A stretch of 64,000 nt of DNA. It comes from Heyndrickxia shackletonii. GTDB lineage: Bacteria; Bacillota; Bacilli; Bacillales; Bacillaceae_C. The stretch covers positions 1,950,177 through 2,014,176 of the forward strand of contig NZ_LJJC01000004.1 of the NCBI RefSeq assembly GCF_001420715.1, given 5' to 3'. This document shows, one piece after another, positions 1 through 9,249 of this stretch (the stretch's first letter is position 1; every line of letters starts with the position of its first letter). Position numbers and translations under genes: made by a program. Below the pieces are notes generated by a model. It was given only the letters and a program-made list of their open reading frames with translations. It did not search any database and was not told where the DNA came from.

Positions 1-1
1 A

Positions 2-142
2 GACGCAAAAGAAAAGCATGGTATGCGTTGGACAACGTTAAGGGGACTTAAAAAATTGTCGATGCAGGCGATGCTTACTTTCGCTGCCATGAATTTGAAG
101 AAAATGGCCAACTGGATATGGAAAGGTCCGGAAATGGCCTAG
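2..142 (+). pseudogene. IS1182-type transposase, C-terminal tail (cut by window edge)
   Basis: The open frame enters from the left edge and ends at TAG 140-142. Its residues include KEKHGMRWTTLRGLKKL and MQAMLTFAAMNLKKMA, which resemble the conserved C-terminus of IS1182-family DDE transposases. Only about 46 residues lie in the window, so an intact element to the left cannot be excluded. In B. subtilis the res genes lie upstream of sigX; here an insertion sequence end is found instead. The family assignment is from memory of the motif, not from a search. Confidence 0.7.
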
Positions 143-202
143 TAGATGAGGATGAGAGAGGTCAGCATACACCCAAAAAGGTAAAAAAGTAAGAACAAAA
201 TC

Positions 203-240
203 AAAAGGGGTTCGGAATGTGACCATTCCGAACCCCTTTT
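203..240 (+). terminator. 17-bp perfect hairpin, probable terminator of the IS transposase
   Basis: Arms 203-219 and 224-240 are perfectly complementary around a 4-nt loop (TGAC). The arms begin with AAAA and end with TTTT, so the hairpin can act on both strands. It lies about 60 bp after the transposase stop. Confidence 0.75.
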
Positions 241-251
241 GTCTACAATCT

Positions 252-279
252 GAAATGCGCTAAAAAATTAGCGCATTTC
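252..279 (+). terminator. Second hairpin near the IS end
   Basis: Arms 252-263 and 268-279 pair over 12 bp around an AAAA loop and are followed by a T-rich run. It may be a second terminator shielding sigX from readthrough, or part of the IS end. No clear IS terminal repeat or target duplication could be defined. Confidence 0.55.
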
Positions 280-328
280 TTTTTGTTCTTTGGTAGAATA
301 AGACAAGATAAAAAATTATTAGATTTTT

Positions 329-354
329 TGTAACTTTTTAGCGGCATATACGAC
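329..354 (+). promoter_or_regulatory. ECF-type (SigX-like) promoter of sigX-rsiX
   Basis: TGTAAC at 329-334 and CGAC at 351-354 are separated by 16 nt. This matches the B. subtilis SigX/SigW consensus (TGTAAC, then CGWC). It lies about 27 bp before the sigX start codon, as expected for an autoregulated ECF sigma operon. Autoregulation is inferred from the family. Confidence 0.75.
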
Positions 355-380
355 TAAAATAATAACGGAGGAGGGGGAAA

Positions 381-917
381 ATGGACTCCGTCTTTAAAGA
401 AATATATAACAAATATCATCAAGACTTATTTCAATTTCTAATGTATATGGTAAAAAAACGTGATGTGGCAGAAGACTTAGCTCAAGATGTTTATATCAGA
501 GTATTGAAATCCTATCACAATTTCGAAGGGAAAAGCTCGGAAAAAACATGGCTTTTTTCGATAGCCAGAAATGTCGCAATAGACTATTTTCGTAAACAAA
601 AAAGCTTGAAAAATAGAATAATGGAGGCTTTTGAATGGAGGAAAAATCAAATAAGTGATATTGGTCCATTGCCAGAGGAAATTGTTATGAAAAATGAGCA
701 TATTCGCCTCCTTTATCATTGCCTGGATCTTTGTACAAAGGATCAGAAAGCGGTGATCATTTTTCGTTACATTAATAACTTTAGTATTTCTGAAACAGCT
801 GAAATATTGGGATGGAGCGAAAGTAAGGTAAAGACAACTCAGCATCGGGCACTGAATGTCCTAAGAAAATTGATGAACGAAAAAGAACGGGAAGGGGGGG
901 TACAGCAATATGGCTAA
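381..917 (+). CDS. sigX: ECF RNA polymerase sigma factor SigX
   Basis: A 178-residue ECF sigma factor with region 2 at about residues 10-77 (YHQDLFQFLMYMVKK, DLAQDVYIRV, KTWLFSIARNVAIDYFR) and region 4 at about 115-170 (DQKAVIIFRYINNFSISETAEILGWSESKVK, split here only by helix boundaries). Sequence and neighbour identify it as SigX, which in B. subtilis directs cell-envelope modification genes and cationic peptide resistance. The start is preceded by a GGAGGAGGGGG Shine-Dalgarno. It overlaps rsiX by 8 nt, so the two are translationally coupled. The ECF promoter at 329-354 suggests positive autoregulation. Confidence 0.93.
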   Translation: MDSVFKEIYNKYHQDLFQFLMYMVKKRDVAEDLAQDVYIRVLKSYHNFEGKSSEKTWLFSIARNVAIDYFRKQKSLKNRIMEAFEWRKNQISDIGPLPEEIVMKNEHIRLLYHCLDLCTKDQKAVIIFRYINNFSISETAEILGWSESKVKTTQHRALNVLRKLMNEKEREGGVQQYG

Positions 918-2076
918 TCATCCTATTGATGAAAATCATTTAGAAAAGCTTCTTCGAAATATGCCCAAAATAACAGATAGTAGAAATGCAGAAAATATTT
1001 ACTGGAGTGTTCAAACGAAAATGAATAAAAAAACAAAAAACAAAAAGCTAATTTTCATACCGGTACTATCCGTTCTAGCAGTTGTTATTGCTTTTATACT
1101 AATATCCCCTGTATTTCTTCAGGAAGACCATCAAGAAAGCAAATCGATGGATGTGTCAAGTCGTAAAGATGCAGTGGTGATGTCAGCAGCTAAACAAAAA
1201 GCACAGCCGAAAAAGACGGAGAAAGCTAGTGCAAATATAAATGCTGTCCAAAGTGCAAATGATCAAATAAGCAAAACTGCTATTTATAAAGAAGACTTGG
1301 GAAAGAATAATGTTTTTACTTACGGAGTTTTCACGAAGGATGCCGTTGTCGTTCCAGTGAGTGTATTGGCTCTTAAAGAAAATACAGATTGGGTAACTCA
1401 GTATAAAAAAATAGCCGGAAGCCTTGCTAAAAAAATGCCGTCACTCGATAACTACCTGCCTTTACATGGTGACATGAAGTATGATGCTGCTACCAAAAAG
1501 ATGCATATTATCATAGAAAAGAAGGATATTCCATCTATTACGGAACTTTTTCAATTGAATTTAGATTCAATTATTCAATACTCTTTTGCTTATCAAGATG
1601 TGAAAAAAGTTGATTTTTCAGATGAAAATGGCAATCCGATAGAAATAGGGGAATTAGGAGAGGTAACGAGTAAAGATATAAATAAAACTCCACATACTGC
1701 CTTTTATTTATATACATCCGGTGATGGTGAAGAATACTTATTACCAACAGATGAGAAGTTTTCTAATTTGCAAGCAGCGTTAGAAGCTATGAAGACGAAA
1801 CCAGATGATTTTCATCATCCCGTTATTGGACAGGATTTAAGTATTAAAGTAAACGAAGAAAATGCGGATCAGGCTACCGTTCAATTTACGAAAAATGTTC
1901 AGTTAGAAAATGAAAAAAATCCAATGGATATGATTGAAGCTATTTTACTTACCGCTAAAAATTTTGGATATTCTTCTATTCAATTTGAAAATATCGAACC
2001 GTTACAATGGAATGGTTTTGATTTTTCCAAACCAGTGGAGGTTCCACTCGCACCTAATCGGATAAATATAGAATAA
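910..2076 (+). CDS. rsiX: Anti-sigma-X factor RsiX
   Basis: A 388-residue protein with a cytoplasmic N-terminus of about 45 residues, one hydrophobic membrane segment at about 47-70 (LIFIPVLSVLAVVIAF) and a long extracytoplasmic domain. That topology fits a membrane anti-sigma factor that sequesters the sigma encoded just upstream. Length is close to B. subtilis RsiX. Residues just after the membrane segment are Lys/Ser/Ala-rich and low in complexity, probably a linker. No regulated-proteolysis site was identified from sequence. Identification rests on position, topology and general resemblance. Confidence 0.88.
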   Translation: MANHPIDENHLEKLLRNMPKITDSRNAENIYWSVQTKMNKKTKNKKLIFIPVLSVLAVVIAFILISPVFLQEDHQESKSMDVSSRKDAVVMSAAKQKAQPKKTEKASANINAVQSANDQISKTAIYKEDLGKNNVFTYGVFTKDAVVVPVSVLALKENTDWVTQYKKIAGSLAKKMPSLDNYLPLHGDMKYDAATKKMHIIIEKKDIPSITELFQLNLDSIIQYSFAYQDVKKVDFSDENGNPIEIGELGEVTSKDINKTPHTAFYLYTSGDGEEYLLPTDEKFSNLQAALEAMKTKPDDFHHPVIGQDLSIKVNEENADQATVQFTKNVQLENEKNPMDMIEAILLTAKNFGYSSIQFENIEPLQWNGFDFSKPVEVPLAPNRINIE

Positions 2077-2470
2077 TATTATAATTGCATGTAGTTGTAG
2101 ATTTAGAATATTTGCATGTACTTCTCTAAATAAATGTTCTACAAATAGGACTTAATACAAAATAATAATCGCTATTTAAAAAGAAGCCAAAAATTTCAAT
2201 GGCTTCTTTTATTTTTTAATCGTTTAGGAAAGGTGTGGATAACCTTTTTGAAAAAAATGTCCACGTCAGTCCGATGCCTACAGTCTAGCAAGTTTCTCCC
2301 TTCCACATTTGTACTATTAGACACGAATGGTTAGATTTAACTTTTTTATGCATATATTTTCCTGAACAGTAAACACTAAAATTTGCTCTAGTATACTCAT
2401 TTTTAACAATTTGTTCTAATGCGGAATAGATGCTCATATGGTTAAGCATGAGTAGTCCAAGGAGGGGAAA
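2077..2470. other. Intergenic region, 394 bp
   Basis: Contains the rsiX terminator (2179-2210) and then about 260 bp with no convincing gene. A 69-codon reverse frame across the next gene's start lacks a ribosome site and family resemblance. The region presumably carries the promoter of the M23/LysM gene, but no clean -35/-10 pair was identified. Confidence 0.5.
2179..2210 (+). terminator. Terminator of sigX-rsiX
   Basis: Arms 2179-2189 and 2200-2210 pair perfectly over 11 bp (AAAAGAAGCCA with TGGCTTCTTTT) and run on into ATTTTTT. Confidence 0.85.
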
Positions 2471-3340
2471 ATGATGAAAAAAGTCATAATCCAATTATTA
2501 ATGGCTATTTGCGTAATTTTTATCATAAATTGTGGAAGTGTTCACGCTTCTAGTGTAGATATAAAAAGAAGCACGGAAAAGTGGTTTTTTCCAGCAAAAG
2601 GGGAAATATCAGATATCTTTGATTCAAGAGGAGGCGAACATAAGGGAATAGATATAGCTGGTAAGTATATGTCTCCAATTTACGCAGCTGCGGATGGAGT
2701 GGTTGTAAAATCGTATTTATCCTATTCATATGGAAATGTAGTGTTTATTCGGCATGACAATGGGTTTGAAACAGTTTATGCACATTTAGCAAAACGTATA
2801 GTCTCCGAGGGTGACCATGTACAACAGGGAGAAACAGTAGGATTAATGGGAAATACCGGGGAGTCTACAGGAACCCATCTTCATTTTGAAATTCACGAGG
2901 GTGAATGGACAATCGATAAAAAGAATGCTATTAATCCGTTCATTGTATATGGATATGGAGAGATTGGGCAGCTTGTATTTGCATTGCAGCACGATCCATA
3001 TGGCATTACAGAAGTTTCCCAGCCAGTAAAAGTAGAATCCCAAGGAAAAGATATTATCCCTATATATAGAGTCGAAGAATTATCGATAGGCTTAAATGAT
3101 GAAAGTTCCTATCAAACATATCCTACGATGAATGTCCAAAATACTTATGATATGGAAATTACATATACAGTTAAAAAGGGAGATACCTTGTTTGATATTT
3201 CTAAAAAATGGAATATACCAATCAAAACTTTAATATCATTAAATCATATAAAAAATAAAGATCTCATTTTCCCTGATCAGAAAATTGTTGTGGATTCATT
3301 ACATATGAACAAATGGCACAATGGGAATTTTCCAAGATAG
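2471..3340 (+). CDS. Exported M23 (LytM-type) peptidase with C-terminal LysM
   Basis: A 289-residue protein with a signal peptide at residues 1-27 (ending VHA-S), an M23 domain at about 38-160 and one LysM at about 230-275 (YTVKKGDTLFDISKKW). The M23 zinc ligands are visible: H57 and D61 in HKGID, H105 in YAHL, and H136/H138 in THLHFE. It is therefore likely an active glycyl or cross-link endopeptidase held to peptidoglycan by LysM. AAGGAGG at 2459-2465 precedes two tandem ATGs; 2474 is equally possible as start. B. subtilis does not, to my knowledge, have this gene at this position. It could be a spore-coat or cell-wall remodelling enzyme. Confidence 0.85.
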   Translation: MMKKVIIQLLMAICVIFIINCGSVHASSVDIKRSTEKWFFPAKGEISDIFDSRGGEHKGIDIAGKYMSPIYAAADGVVVKSYLSYSYGNVVFIRHDNGFETVYAHLAKRIVSEGDHVQQGETVGLMGNTGESTGTHLHFEIHEGEWTIDKKNAINPFIVYGYGEIGQLVFALQHDPYGITEVSQPVKVESQGKDIIPIYRVEELSIGLNDESSYQTYPTMNVQNTYDMEITYTVKKGDTLFDISKKWNIPIKTLISLNHIKNKDLIFPDQKIVVDSLHMNKWHNGNFPR

Positions 3341-3388
3341 CATTGATTATTTCTTAAAAATACATTTTATTAGTGAAATACTAAATTC

Positions 3389-3417
3389 TTCACAAATCGT
3401 TCTTATTGAGTTATAAT
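3389..3417 (+). promoter_or_regulatory. SigA-type promoter of ribU
   Basis: TTCACA at 3389-3394 and TATAAT at 3412-3417 are separated by exactly 17 nt. Transcription would begin about 20 nt before the FMN aptamer, as expected for a riboswitch-controlled message. Confidence 0.75.
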
Positions 3418-3440
3418 AATGAAGAAAAAAATGAATATGA

Positions 3441-3574
3441 TTCATCTTCGGGGCTGGGTGCAATTCCCGACCGGCGGTGATGAAGCGTATGCTTCTAAGC
3501 CCGCGAGCCTGTAAAGGGCAGGATTTGGTGTGATTCCAAAGCCGACAGTATAGTCTGGATGGGAGAAGGTGAAG
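3441..3574 (+). promoter_or_regulatory. FMN riboswitch (RFN element)
   Basis: The conserved RFN blocks appear in order: TCTTCGGGGC, GGTGCAATTCCCGACCGGCGG, AGCCCGCGAGCC, GATTTGGTG, GATTCCAAAGCCGACAGT and GGATGGGAGAAGG. A variable stem with the loop GCGTATGC lies between the second and third blocks. It precedes ribU and is followed by a terminator at 3634-3660, so FMN binding should reduce ribU transcription. The mechanism is inferred from the known class. Confidence 0.96.
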
Positions 3575-3633
3575 GTTGGCCAGTATTCAAATTGCTTACG
3601 TTTGAATACCTATTTATGCATGCCTTAAATTCT

Positions 3634-3660
3634 CCCTCAAAGAAATTTTTTCTTTGGGGG
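3634..3660 (+). terminator. Riboswitch-controlled terminator before ribU
   Basis: Arms 3634-3645 and 3649-3660 form a 12-bp stem with one G-U pair, followed by TATTTTATTTT. It lies between the FMN aptamer and the ribU start, as expected of the expression platform. Confidence 0.8.
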
Positions 3661-3727
3661 TATTTTATTTTAGGTATGTGGCAACCTTTCTTCAAGCTGA
3701 GATGAATCTCAAAAGGAGAGAGGAATT

Positions 3728-4285
3728 TTGCAAAAAATGAAATTGAAGACATTTGTAAGCATTGCACTGCTAAGCAGTTTGGCGTATGTATTGATGTTAA
3801 TTAAAATCCCAACACCATTTTCCAACTTTTTAACTGTCGATTTTAGTGATATTCCGGCATTAGTTGCTGCAGTTTTATTTGGTCCGATGGCTGCTATCAT
3901 TGTGGAAGTCATTAAAAATCTGCTTGATTATTTCACATGGGGAAGTGAATCGGGTATTCCAATTGGACATTTAGCCAATATTTTATCGGGAATTTTCTTT
4001 GTACTGCCTACTTATTTTGTTTATAGACATAATAAAACTAAAAAAGGCATGACAATCGGATTGATAGTAGGCACTGTTTCCTTAGCAATTTTAATGAGTA
4101 TTTTAAATTATTTTGTCATTCTTCCGGCATATTTAGCATTAATGCATTTTGAACTTCCGAAAGCATATGTTATTTCTGCTGTCTTGCCGTTTAATATAGT
4201 AAAAGGCTTAGCGGTAACTATTCTTTTTATGCTGCTTTTTATACGACTGCAAAAATGGCTGGAGAAGAATACATTAGTAAAATAA
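3728..4285 (+). CDS. ribU: Riboflavin transporter substrate-binding subunit RibU
   Basis: A 185-residue, very hydrophobic protein of the ECF-transporter S-component type with about five to six membrane segments. Features such as FLTVDFSDIPAL and GPMAAIIVEVIKNLLDYF match RibU (YpaA/FmnP). It captures riboflavin and pairs with the shared EcfA-A'-T module encoded elsewhere. The start is TTG at 3728, 9 nt after AAGGAG; the next ATG (3737) is too far away. It lies under the FMN riboswitch, which confirms the substrate class. Confidence 0.94.
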   Translation: MQKMKLKTFVSIALLSSLAYVLMLIKIPTPFSNFLTVDFSDIPALVAAVLFGPMAAIIVEVIKNLLDYFTWGSESGIPIGHLANILSGIFFVLPTYFVYRHNKTKKGMTIGLIVGTVSLAILMSILNYFVILPAYLALMHFELPKAYVISAVLPFNIVKGLAVTILFMLLFIRLQKWLEKNTLVK

Positions 4286-4291
4286 AGAGTA

Positions 4292-4323
4292 AAAAAGCAT
4301 GCAGCAGATTTGCCGCATGCTTT

Positions 4324-4325
<2 letters not shown>
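4292..4325. terminator. Bidirectional terminator between ribU and fer
   Basis: Arms 4292-4302 and 4315-4325 pair perfectly over 11 bp (AAAAAGCATGC with GCATGCTTTTT). The convergent genes ribU and fer share it; it touches the fer stop codon. Confidence 0.85.
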
Positions 4326-4611
<286 letters not shown>

Positions 4612-4762
4612 TTATTCCCCACACTTCATTCTAAGACTCCCTTTTCCACATTTCAATAAAAAGGTTCGCTATAGGAAATTCTTCTAATTTTGTTCATAAT
4701 TTATGATGTATTTAAAGGATAGTATGCTAAAATTAGACATAAAAAGACAATAGGTGTTGATG

Positions 4763-5806
4763 ATGACCTTTTTAGAGGCTTTATTATTATGGACTTTAAA
4801 ACAATTGAAAAGTGAGCGTACTGTATATGCAGTATTTCATTTATTTAAAGGGAAAAAATCAAGCCAAACCATTCAAGATGCGTATCTTTATCAAGTAGAG
4901 TCAGTATATTATACTTTACCTAATTTAACGAGGTCATCCTTTGATGAAAACATACAATCGCTGATTAGCCAATCATTTTTACAAATGAAAGAAGGTCCAA
5001 ATTATCACATTACGGAGTCGGGTGAATATCGACTGCATGACTATTTTACAAAGAAATCCTTCCCAGCTTTCCTAAATGGAATGAAATATCAGGAGCATGC
5101 ATTTGTTTTTTGGGACAGATTAGGGATTCTTATTCAGGCTCTTTCGAACTTAGTTAACAACAACCGTCAATATTACCCAATTAGTAGGGATTCGAAGATT
5201 TTATATTGGGTAAAGCAGTTTATGATGTCACAAAAAATGTCAAAGCATCAATTAGCTGCCGCGCTGTATGATGAACTTTATTCTATATTCTTAGATGATC
5301 CACCTGAAAGACCGGAAATAATAGTTTTTAGGTTAACTGGGTATAAGCAAATTGGGAAAACAGTAGAACAATCTGCTGGCAAATTATCACTAGAAACTAC
5401 GGAATATTGGTATCGATTTTTAAATTTACTTCATTATGTATTGGATGAAGTATTAGAAAAAAGGTATAAATATCCTCTATTATTTTCCATTATTCAAGAT
5501 GTATATCAACCATTTCCAATGACAAAATCAACAATGGAAACGTATCAGCTTTTATTAAATAACTACACGATTGCTGATATTTCGAAAATGAGGAACTTAA
5601 AAGAAAATACCATTCAAGACCATATTATTGAAATTGCATTAAATAATCCTAATTTTTGTATACAACCTTTTATCGACTCTAATACAGAAGAAAAAATTTT
5701 GCAGATTGCTAAAGAAATAGGAAAACAAAAGCTTAAGCCCATTAAAGAAAAGCTTGAAAATGTTTCTTACTTTCAAATTAGATTGGCTCTAGCTAAAAAT
5801 AGGTGA
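4763..5806 (+). CDS. ypbB: YpbB, RecQ-associated helix-turn-helix protein
   Basis: About 347 residues, matching B. subtilis YpbB. The C-terminal third (about residues 265-305, [19 protein letters not shown]) resembles the HTH_40 domain found at the C-terminus of RecQ helicases. The helicase gene recS follows with a 4-nt overlap, so the pair probably supplies in two chains what other RecQ proteins hold in one. The start is uncertain: GTG 4754, ATG 4760 and ATG 4763 are in frame, and AGGTG at 4752-4756 best suits 4763. The biochemical role is not established. Confidence 0.85.
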   Translation: MTFLEALLLWTLKQLKSERTVYAVFHLFKGKKSSQTIQDAYLYQVESVYYTLPNLTRSSFDENIQSLISQSFLQMKEGPNYHITESGEYRLHDYFTKKSFPAFLNGMKYQEHAFVFWDRLGILIQALSNLVNNNRQYYPISRDSKILYWVKQFMMSQKMSKHQLAAALYDELYSIFLDDPPERPEIIVFRLTGYKQIGKTVEQSAGKLSLETTEYWYRFLNLLHYVLDEVLEKRYKYPLLFSIIQDVYQPFPMTKSTMETYQLLLNNYTIADISKMRNLKENTIQDHIIEIALNNPNFCIQPFIDSNTEEKILQIAKEIGKQKLKPIKEKLENVSYFQIRLALAKNR

Positions 5807-7278
5807 CTAAAATGAATGTATATGAAGCATTACAAAAATATTTTCATTTTGATTCGTTCCGCCCAGGTCAAGAGGAAGTTATTACTTCTGTTTTGAACGG
5901 CCACCATACAATGGCAATGCTGCCAACCGGAACCGGAAAATCATTATGTTATCAGCTTCCGGGCTATTTAATGCAAGGTTCTGTTTTAATTGTTTCACCA
6001 CTTTTATCATTGATGCAAGATCAAGTAGAGCAAATGAGATTGTTGGGTGAAAAGAAGGTTATTGCAATAAATTCCTTTCTTCCGGCAAATGAACGCTATT
6101 ACATTTTGAAATCTTTACATCAATATAAATTTATCTATATATCACCTGAAATGCTATCTAATCCCTCAATTATTGAGTATTGTAGAAAAATTACCATATC
6201 TCTATTTGTAATTGATGAAGCACATTGTATATCGCAATGGGGATATGATTTTCGTCCTGATTATTTACGATTAGGTGATGCAAGAAAGCTATTGGGAAAT
6301 CCAACGACACTTGCTCTAACTGCAACAGCCACGGAAGAAGTCCGTAAGGATATCGTTCGCTTATTAGAACTGGATAAGGTGAAGGAATGTGTATTCTCTG
6401 TTGATCGTCCAAATATATCCATGGTAGTTCATCAAGTACAAAGCTATGAAGAAAAAATCAATGAATTACGTATGTTTGTAAAAAAATTAGAAAAACCAGG
6501 TATTATTTATTTTTCTAGTAAAAAAATGTGTGAAGAGATGGCCCAATTATTAAGACAAGAAGGAATCATAAAAACGGCAGCATATCACGGGGGAATGGAT
6601 CAAGAACAAAGAATGCTGATTCAACAGCAATTTCTTTATGATGAATTGGAGATAATCTGTGCGACCAGTGCATTTGGGATGGGGATTAATAAAACGAATA
6701 TTCGATTTGTTATTCATTTTCATATGCCTCAGGGCTTAGAATCCTATTTGCAGGAAATAGGAAGGGCAGGCAGGGATGGTGAAAAGAGTATCGCAATATT
6801 GCTATCCAGTCCCGGCGATATTCAGCTTCCTATGCAATTGATTGAAAATGAACTCCCTTCAGATTATCAAATTGATTTATATATAGAAGGCTTGGAAAAT
6901 CCATCAAAATCAATGATTTTAGACTTAACCGATACGCAGCAACGATTTTTGGAATTTTATTGTACAACGGATAAAACTAAAAGAGATCAAATAGAAAAAA
7001 TTAAACAAATTAGAGATCAGCGGATTCAATATAAGCAAATAAAAATACTGCAAATGGATAAATGGATAAAATCCATTGAATGCAGAAGAAAAGAGATATT
7101 AACCTATTTTAATGAAACAAAAGCAGAAACGTATAAGGTAGAAATATGCTGTGACAATTGCGGGATATCCTTTAGCGAATATGAAGCAATCGAAACAGCT
7201 GAGTTGGACAACCAGAATGAACCGTGGGATGTATTGCTTAAAAATTTATTAGTACGAAAAGCAAAAGAGCATGACTAA
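5803..7278 (+). CDS. recS: RecQ-family ATP-dependent DNA helicase RecS
   Basis: A 491-residue short RecQ helicase. Motif I is LPTGTGKS and motif II is [13 protein letters not shown] with the RecQ aromatic loop. Motif VI is [10 protein letters not shown]. Near the C-terminus, C, CC and C residues (IECRR, ICCDNCG) form the RecQ zinc-binding region. There is no HRDC domain, and the HTH unit is in the preceding gene ypbB. The start is GTG 5803, overlapping the ypbB stop as GTGA. It unwinds DNA 3'-5' in recombination repair by analogy with the family. Confidence 0.94.
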   Translation: MTKMNVYEALQKYFHFDSFRPGQEEVITSVLNGHHTMAMLPTGTGKSLCYQLPGYLMQGSVLIVSPLLSLMQDQVEQMRLLGEKKVIAINSFLPANERYYILKSLHQYKFIYISPEMLSNPSIIEYCRKITISLFVIDEAHCISQWGYDFRPDYLRLGDARKLLGNPTTLALTATATEEVRKDIVRLLELDKVKECVFSVDRPNISMVVHQVQSYEEKINELRMFVKKLEKPGIIYFSSKKMCEEMAQLLRQEGIIKTAAYHGGMDQEQRMLIQQQFLYDELEIICATSAFGMGINKTNIRFVIHFHMPQGLESYLQEIGRAGRDGEKSIAILLSSPGDIQLPMQLIENELPSDYQIDLYIEGLENPSKSMILDLTDTQQRFLEFYCTTDKTKRDQIEKIKQIRDQRIQYKQIKILQMDKWIKSIECRRKEILTYFNETKAETYKVEICCDNCGISFSEYEAIETAELDNQNEPWDVLLKNLLVRKAKEHD

Positions 7279-7362
7279 TGTTGACTTATAGTAGGAAAAG
7301 ACCGGAAGATGCTGGTCGATAGCGTTGTAGCTAGACAAATAATGAAGAAAGTGATGTTTTAC

Positions 7363-7941
7363 ATGAAAAAAATGAATCAAGCGGAAATCATCAAACAGCT
7401 TACGAAAAAAGAATTAACTTTTCATCTCGTGGCTACTCAAATAGTCCTATTAACGATTTCTATCATTTTAGGTATATTTTTATTAAATGATTTTTCTTCT
7501 TTTTTCAACCTTTTTCGATTTGATTCGTCTATATATGTAATAGGGATAACGAATGGTATATTGGTTGTTATCCTAGATTTATTTTTGATGAAAGTGTTAC
7601 CGAATGATTATTATAATGATGGTGGTATTAATGAAAAAATTTTTCGAGATCGTTCCATTCTTGAAATAATCGGATTAACCCTCATGATTGCACTTAGCGA
7701 AGAAATCTTATTTCGCGGAATGATTCAGTCCCATTTCGGAGTAATTGCTGCAAGCGCAATCTTTGCATTGGTTCATATTAGATATTGGGGACATTGGTTT
7801 CTTATTCTAAACATTGTCGTTCTAAGTTTTTGGATTGGTTTTGTTTACGAATGGTCCAACCATAATCTGCTAACTACCATTACTATGCACTTTGTTATTG
7901 ATTTCTTTTTAGGAATCGCAATTAAGCTTAGAACAAAATAA
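7363..7941 (+). CDS. ypbD: CPBP (CAAX/Abi) family membrane protease YpbD
   Basis: A multi-pass protein of about 192 residues from the start chosen here. Motif 1 is EEILFRGMIQ (paired glutamates and arginine), followed by FALVHIRYW and a C-terminal HFVIDF. These are the three conserved patches of CPBP intramembrane glutamic proteases. The substrate is unknown. In-frame ATGs at 7309, 7342, 7354 and 7363 compete; 7363 (MKKMNQAEIIKQL) gives a length near the B. subtilis homologue. It follows recS and precedes ypbE, probably in the same operon. Confidence 0.85.
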   Translation: MKKMNQAEIIKQLTKKELTFHLVATQIVLLTISIILGIFLLNDFSSFFNLFRFDSSIYVIGITNGILVVILDLFLMKVLPNDYYNDGGINEKIFRDRSILEIIGLTLMIALSEEILFRGMIQSHFGVIAASAIFALVHIRYWGHWFLILNIVVLSFWIGFVYEWSNHNLLTTITMHFVIDFFLGIAIKLRTK

Positions 7942-7957
7942 TGAAAGGGGGGATCTC

Positions 7958-8674
7958 ATGTATTCAGAAACATATCTCGACCAAGTAGAAAAGAAGAAAC
8001 AAAGGTTAGAAAAGATAACTACTATTGAAGACAATGACGGAGAAAAATCTTCTTTGCCAACAAGAATGGAACTTCATCATGCAAAGAAAAGGAAGAAAAA
8101 GAAAAAGAAAAAAGCAAATTTTCCATTATTAAAAGTACTTTTAACATTTTTTATTCTTTTACCGGTTTGCACTATTCTTGCCTATACATATTTTTCTCAA
8201 CATCCAACGTTAAAGGCAGACACTAATTCTAATTCTTCTGGTGGAGAGGAAGTATTATTCGAATCTGATAGCGGCGATTCTACCCAAAATAGCATTCCGG
8301 TTGGGAAACCCGATAAAAATTCAAATGAAACTTCTAATTCAGTTGATCAAGGTTCTGGTTCTAATACCGAAATCAATCCCGATAACTCAACTAAAGGAAC
8401 AACCACTGTGCAAAACACTACAAATAATGTAGAGCAAGCGAATCAGGAGCAAAAGAATTCTGATAATACCGAACAAGTAAGCAATACACAAACAAATGAA
8501 AACTCAAACATCCAAATCATTAATCATGTTGTTCAGCCTAAGGAGACATTGTTTAGAATCGCAATGAAATATTATCATTCCAAAGACGGCATTGAAAAAA
8601 TAATCATGCAAAATCATATTATTAATAATCAAATACAGGCCGGCCAAACATTGCAAATACCATTACCTAAATAA
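7958..8674 (+). CDS. ypbE: YpbE, membrane-anchored LysM protein
   Basis: A 238-residue protein. A cytoplasmic N-terminus ending in a lysine block (about residues 45-53) is followed by one membrane segment (about 55-77). A Ser/Asn/Gln/Thr-rich linker of about 100 residues leads to a C-terminal LysM at about 190-238 (HVVQPKETLFRIAMKYY). It therefore anchors in the membrane and reaches into the wall. AAGGGGGGATC precedes ATG 7958. It lies 16 nt after ypbD and ends the operon at a strong terminator. No enzymatic domain is seen. Confidence 0.87.
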   Translation: MYSETYLDQVEKKKQRLEKITTIEDNDGEKSSLPTRMELHHAKKRKKKKKKKANFPLLKVLLTFFILLPVCTILAYTYFSQHPTLKADTNSNSSGGEEVLFESDSGDSTQNSIPVGKPDKNSNETSNSVDQGSGSNTEINPDNSTKGTTTVQNTTNNVEQANQEQKNSDNTEQVSNTQTNENSNIQIINHVVQPKETLFRIAMKYYHSKDGIEKIIMQNHIINNQIQAGQTLQIPLPK

Positions 8675-8675
8675 G

Positions 8676-8708
8676 AAAAGAGCAGCATTAAAAAAATGCT
8701 GCTCTTTT
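8676..8708 (+). terminator. Terminator after ypbE
   Basis: Arms 8676-8689 and 8695-8708 pair over 14 bp (AAAAGAGCAGCATT with its complement) and lead into T residues. Confidence 0.9.
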
Positions 8709-8784
8709 TTCTTTAGGTATGACATAGTTATTGGACAGCCTCATAAAATAAAGTAAGAGCGGTAAATGTGGAGGTTGTAATGAA

Positions 8785-9240
8785 ATGGATACTGCCATAA
8801 TTAATCTTAGTGAAAAGACGGATAAAGCTACAAAACAAATGTTGCAAAATGTAGTGAATAAAAAAAGAAAATTTGACAGATACAAAAACTATCACTTTTT
8901 TCTTTTATGGATTAGTGTTTTCTATTGTTTTATCACCATATATCTCATGTATCATATGATTTTAAAACCATACTCTTATTCTTTCTTTGAAATCTTTTCT
9001 ATTGTTTTTAATAATCAAAATCACATGTTCTTCTTATTTCTTGCGGTTTTCTTTTTGGGAGCTACAAAAGTGCTTTACGATAAAAAAGAGAAATATGAAA
9101 AGGAATATCATGAATTGCGGTGTGAAATCATTGATCGAAGCAAAGACCTTTGGAAGAATGAAGCATGGAAAACACGTCATGAAATTTTTGAAATGATGAA
9201 AAAACAATATGATATAAATTTATATCATGAAGCTAAGTAG
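8785..9240 (+). CDS. ypbF: YpbF, DUF2663 membrane protein
   Basis: A 151-residue protein with a charged N-terminus (TDKATKQML, KKRKFDRYK), two membrane segments at about 39-60 and 76-97, and a charged helical C-terminus. It resembles B. subtilis YpbF (DUF2663) in sequence, order and length. GGAGGTT is 8 nt before ATG 8785. Its function is unknown. It is convergent with cotJC. Confidence 0.83.
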   Translation: MDTAIINLSEKTDKATKQMLQNVVNKKRKFDRYKNYHFFLLWISVFYCFITIYLMYHMILKPYSYSFFEIFSIVFNNQNHMFFLFLAVFFLGATKVLYDKKEKYEKEYHELRCEIIDRSKDLWKNEAWKTRHEIFEMMKKQYDINLYHEAK

Positions 9241-9249
9241 GGAGTAGAT

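Noticed and set aside
38-226. 62-codon reverse frame over the IS tail
   Set aside because: It is antisense to the transposase frame, has no ribosome site and resembles nothing.
2285-2494. 69-codon reverse frame across the M23/LysM start
   Set aside because: It overlaps the ribosome site and start of a well-supported gene and resembles no family.
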